DNA of 64,000 nt from DYRB01 sp963845265 (GTDB taxonomy: Bacteria > Pseudomonadota > Gammaproteobacteria > Chromatiales > Chromatiaceae). This document shows positions 62,198 to 64,000 of this stretch, in pieces. How positions within the stretch are numbered: position 1 is the first letter of the stretch; each line of letters starts with the position of its first letter. The stretch is taken from assembly GCA_963845265.1 (NCBI GenBank), contig CAWJRN010000009.1:369229-433228 (forward strand), read 5' to 3'. The notes beneath the pieces are model-generated. The model ran no database searches. It saw only the letters and a program-made list of their open reading frames with translations, and was not told the DNA's origin. The translations under genes were made by a program, and so were the position numbers.

Positions 62198-62763
62198 GAT
62201 GACTCGACTCCGGACGCAACGGGTTCGGCGGATCGCCTGAGACCCGCGCAATGATGACGCGGTGGCCTCACGCCAGGAACTGCCCGGGGCGCGATCTTCC
62301 ACGGCTCATTATCCGTCCCAGGCGGCAGAACCTTGTTGGACGCAGCGCAGAAAGCGGTTCTGCCGGGGTCCCGGACGTGACCTGCCGCGCGAACGACAGC
62401 CGTGTCCGCCTGAACGCCGCACCGCCCAATCTCACCACCCTACGCCAATTCGCCGTTAACCTGCAGATTCTGGCATCAGCTAACCGGGCAACGGCCAGCA
62501 CGTCCACGGTCCCCGGGACGAGATCGACCTGTGAGCACCGTTGGCTGCCTAGCCAACCCCTGTCGGCGTTGCCTGTTGTCCAGGCGCGCGGGGTGAGCGT
62601 GCGGGCGCATCGGTTCCCCGGGGCATGCGGCCAGGTCTACGCGCCGGAAGCGATAACGACCCCGCCCCGAACCCTCGGCGATGCTCCACAGATCGGAGTC
62701 CGGCGGTCCGACAGCGGCATCGGAACGGTGGTTCTTCACCCACGGATGCGTGATTGCAAGACT

Positions 62764-62809
62764 TGACCCCAATCCATGTGACCCCAATCCATGCTGACCC
62801 CAATCCATG
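62764..62809 (+). repeat. Three tandem TGACCCCAATCCATG units
   Basis: Copies at 62764-62778, 62779-62793 and 62795-62809, the last preceded by one extra C. No coding sequence covers them. Confidence 0.85.
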
Positions 62810-62937
62810 CGCTCGCACAGCGTGTTTGACCCCGCGTGTTGGTTGCCGGGGACAAGGGATCTGACCCCTTTTTCTTCCCTTTTCCCTTATGCAGGCGCTG
62901 TCGTTGGGTATGGACGACACCGGCGCATATTCACGCC

Positions 62938-63351
62938 TCACGGCCAGGTCAGAAAAACGGTTGGACTGATGATCCTGACACCATGAAAGGGATCCATGAC
63001 CAGCAGATCCCGGTCGCCGCTGATGATGGCCGTCGCCTCGCCGTTCAGCGCGACCTCCAGGAATTGATCGTCCTTCGGATCGCGACAGGCGCGGATGACA
63101 CGCACGATGGGGATGATTCGCGCCACGCCGCCGAGCACCTCCACGAAACGCCGCCGATCCTCACCCGTGACATAAGCATCGAACTTCGGGCGGTTCAAAA
63201 CCCTGACCAGTTCTTCCAGGGTCGCTTCGGAGACCAGCAGCACGCCACGCGCCAGCGCATGATCCACGGCCTTTGCGGCTACTCCGGTAGGGCAGAGCAG
63301 GCGGCTGATCAGGACATTCGTATCCAGCACCCAGCGTGCCTGTTCACTCAT
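62938..63351 (-). CDS. PIN-domain toxin (COG1569 type)
   Basis: 137 residues from the ATG at 63351. QARWVLDTNVLISRLLCPTG carries the first Asp; EATLEELVRVLNRPKFD the Glu; and RDPKDDQFLEVALNGEATAI then ISGDRDLLVMDPFHG the last acidic residues. Probably a VapC-like ribonuclease. The start overlaps the antitoxin stop by eight bases. Complete, unlike the PIN half-gene at 57002. Confidence 0.9.
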   Translation of the reverse strand: MSEQARWVLDTNVLISRLLCPTGVAAKAVDHALARGVLLVSEATLEELVRVLNRPKFDAYVTGEDRRRFVEVLGGVARIIPIVRVIRACRDPKDDQFLEVALNGEATAIISGDRDLLVMDPFHGVRIISPTVFLTWP

Positions 63352-63592
63352 CGGCAAGGAGTTTGGCAAGCGTTGCTTCGTCAAGGCCAGCCGCTTTCGC
63401 TGAATTGCCGACCTGATCGCAGAAGCGCTGGAACTCGGTGACGTTAAACCGGACCAGACGCTCGTATTCCTGCATCGACAATACCACCGCGACGTCGCGT
63501 TTCTGACGCTGGATCACAACAGGTTCCCTCGCGGCGGCCTCGATGACTCTCGCCAGCCCCTGTTTCGCCTCGCTTGCCGTGAAAGTGAGCAT
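63344..63592 (-). CDS. Phd/YefM-type antitoxin
   Basis: 82 residues from the ATG at 63592. LTFTASEAKQGLARVIEAAA, then PVVIQRQKRDVAVVLSMQEY and ERL are Phd hallmarks; the C-terminus (AAGLDEATLAKLLADE) binds toxin. An extension to 63634 lacks support. Overlaps the PIN toxin start. With it forms an intact module at the end of the island. Confidence 0.88.
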   Translation of the reverse strand: MLTFTASEAKQGLARVIEAAAREPVVIQRQKRDVAVVLSMQEYERLVRFNVTEFQRFCDQVGNSAKAAGLDEATLAKLLADE

Positions 63593-63699
63593 GGTTGACA
63601 GTCCAAAATGTACGAATTGGACAAATTCTATCAATGATCCGAGTCGGACGCACGGCTTCGACTAGACCGCGTTCCCAGCGGACCGCGAAGTGTCGAGCC

Positions 63700-63929
63700 A
63701 TGCCCGACCCACTGACCTCGATCCCCGCTACCGCGACCAGCCCCAGGACCACCGCGAACCACAACGTCGCCAAACGGCACAGCAGGGTTGCTGCCAAGAC
63801 CGTCGACGTTTCAACACCGGTCAGACTGAGCAGCAGCACCATCACCGCTTCCGTGCTGCCTAGCCCGCCGGGGATAAACGACAGCGCCCCGGCCAGGATC
63901 CCGACGGCACAGATCCCCACTGCCGGCAA
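63700..63929 (-). pseudogene. Flippase-like (LPG synthase TM / UPF0104) relic
   Basis: Minus-strand ICAVGILAGALSFIPGGLGS, then TEAVMVLLLSLTGVE and LLCRLATLWFAVVLGL match the C-terminal helices of lysylphosphatidylglycerol-synthase-like membrane proteins. Upstream in the same frame to the window edge the sequence is charged and unrelated, so the N-terminal part is gone. The frame runs on to 63444 through the antitoxin gene. Confidence 0.6.
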
Positions 63930-64000
63930 CGAGGGCGTCTGCGTCTCTGCGTCCCGAGATGATCCAGGATCACGTAGAGCACGACCCCTTTCGCGCCCCA

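Larger units (their letters stand above)
61920..62937. other. Gene-poor stretch with relic sequence
   Basis: About 1 kb between hairpin copy G and the PIN toxin gene. Contains a possible DUF433 relic on the minus strand, a small tandem repeat at 62764 and a copy of AAGGGATCTGACCCCTTTT near 62854. Several ORFs are open on both strands but read as low-complexity Arg/Pro-rich sequence and look accidental. Confidence 0.5.

Noticed and set aside
61937..62302. 121-codon minus-strand ORF as a real gene
   Set aside because: Only a short DUF433-like stretch is recognisable and it changes frame; the rest is Arg/Pro/Gly-rich.
62251..62766. 171-codon plus-strand ORF in the gene-poor stretch
   Set aside because: No conserved pattern or start signal; base composition alone keeps it open.

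Overview
The window is high-GC DNA of a gammaproteobacterium. The envelope gene order bamA-skp-lpxD-fabZ-lpxA-lpxB-rnhB, the GH57-based glycogen cluster and the multiheme cytochrome locus fit a purple sulfur bacterium or relative (Chromatiales). The genus cannot be fixed from the sequence alone. No rRNA, tRNA or CRISPR array was seen.

Layout. 1-4.8 kb: a tightly overlapping outer-membrane/lipid A operon. 4.8-7.4 kb: a candidate antisense small RNA, msrA, and a RimK-type operon whose rimK has been cut down to a 68-codon in-frame remnant while its aspartoacylase-like and retropepsin-like partners are intact. 7.4-13.5 kb (minus strand): a TolC / membrane-fusion / HME-type RND heavy-metal efflux operon with a DUF3240 protein. 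13.5-25.8 kb (plus strand, divergent from the efflux operon around a perfect 22-bp palindrome): five large genes encoding a membrane-anchored pentaheme cytochrome with a TPR tail, two CRTAC/ASPIC-UnbV beta-propeller proteins, a TPR lipoprotein and a 1120-residue TPR-propeller-ASPIC lipoprotein. This looks like one exported redox/scaffold system of unknown function. 26-30 kb: a membrane protein and two tandem CNNM/CorC-type transporters, the first frameshifted in a duplicated tail. 30-38 kb: glycogen metabolism (glgX, two GH57 enzymes, a DUF4912 protein, glgA), then pabB with an abnormal repeat-derived C-terminus. 40-45 kb: Uma2-type protein, dicarboxylate symporter, Xre/RES toxin-antitoxin pair, polysaccharide deacetylase, GNAT. 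45.5-52.3 kb: a phosphate uptake cluster (DUF47 regulator, PiT, a frameshifted P-loop ATPase, FHA-like phosphoesterase, universal stress protein, Na/Pi cotransporter) behind a Pho-box-like site.

52.3-64 kb is an accessory island of toxin-antitoxin modules and decayed Rpn/DUF4351 (PD-(D/E)XK) genes. It carries seven full or partial copies of a roughly 113-bp element made of three consecutive, almost perfect hairpins whose outer arms are also terminal inverted repeats. Several copies sit directly after an Rpn 3' end, and one interrupts a ParE toxin. Four toxin genes in the island are broken while the paired antitoxin frame is open. An IS3-type orfA with its slippery heptamer marks one of the toxin truncations. 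Other dispersed repeats (REP pairs, a 169-bp palindrome, a heptamer tandem array) occur through the whole window, and two REP pairs are translated as N- or C-terminal extensions of proteins.
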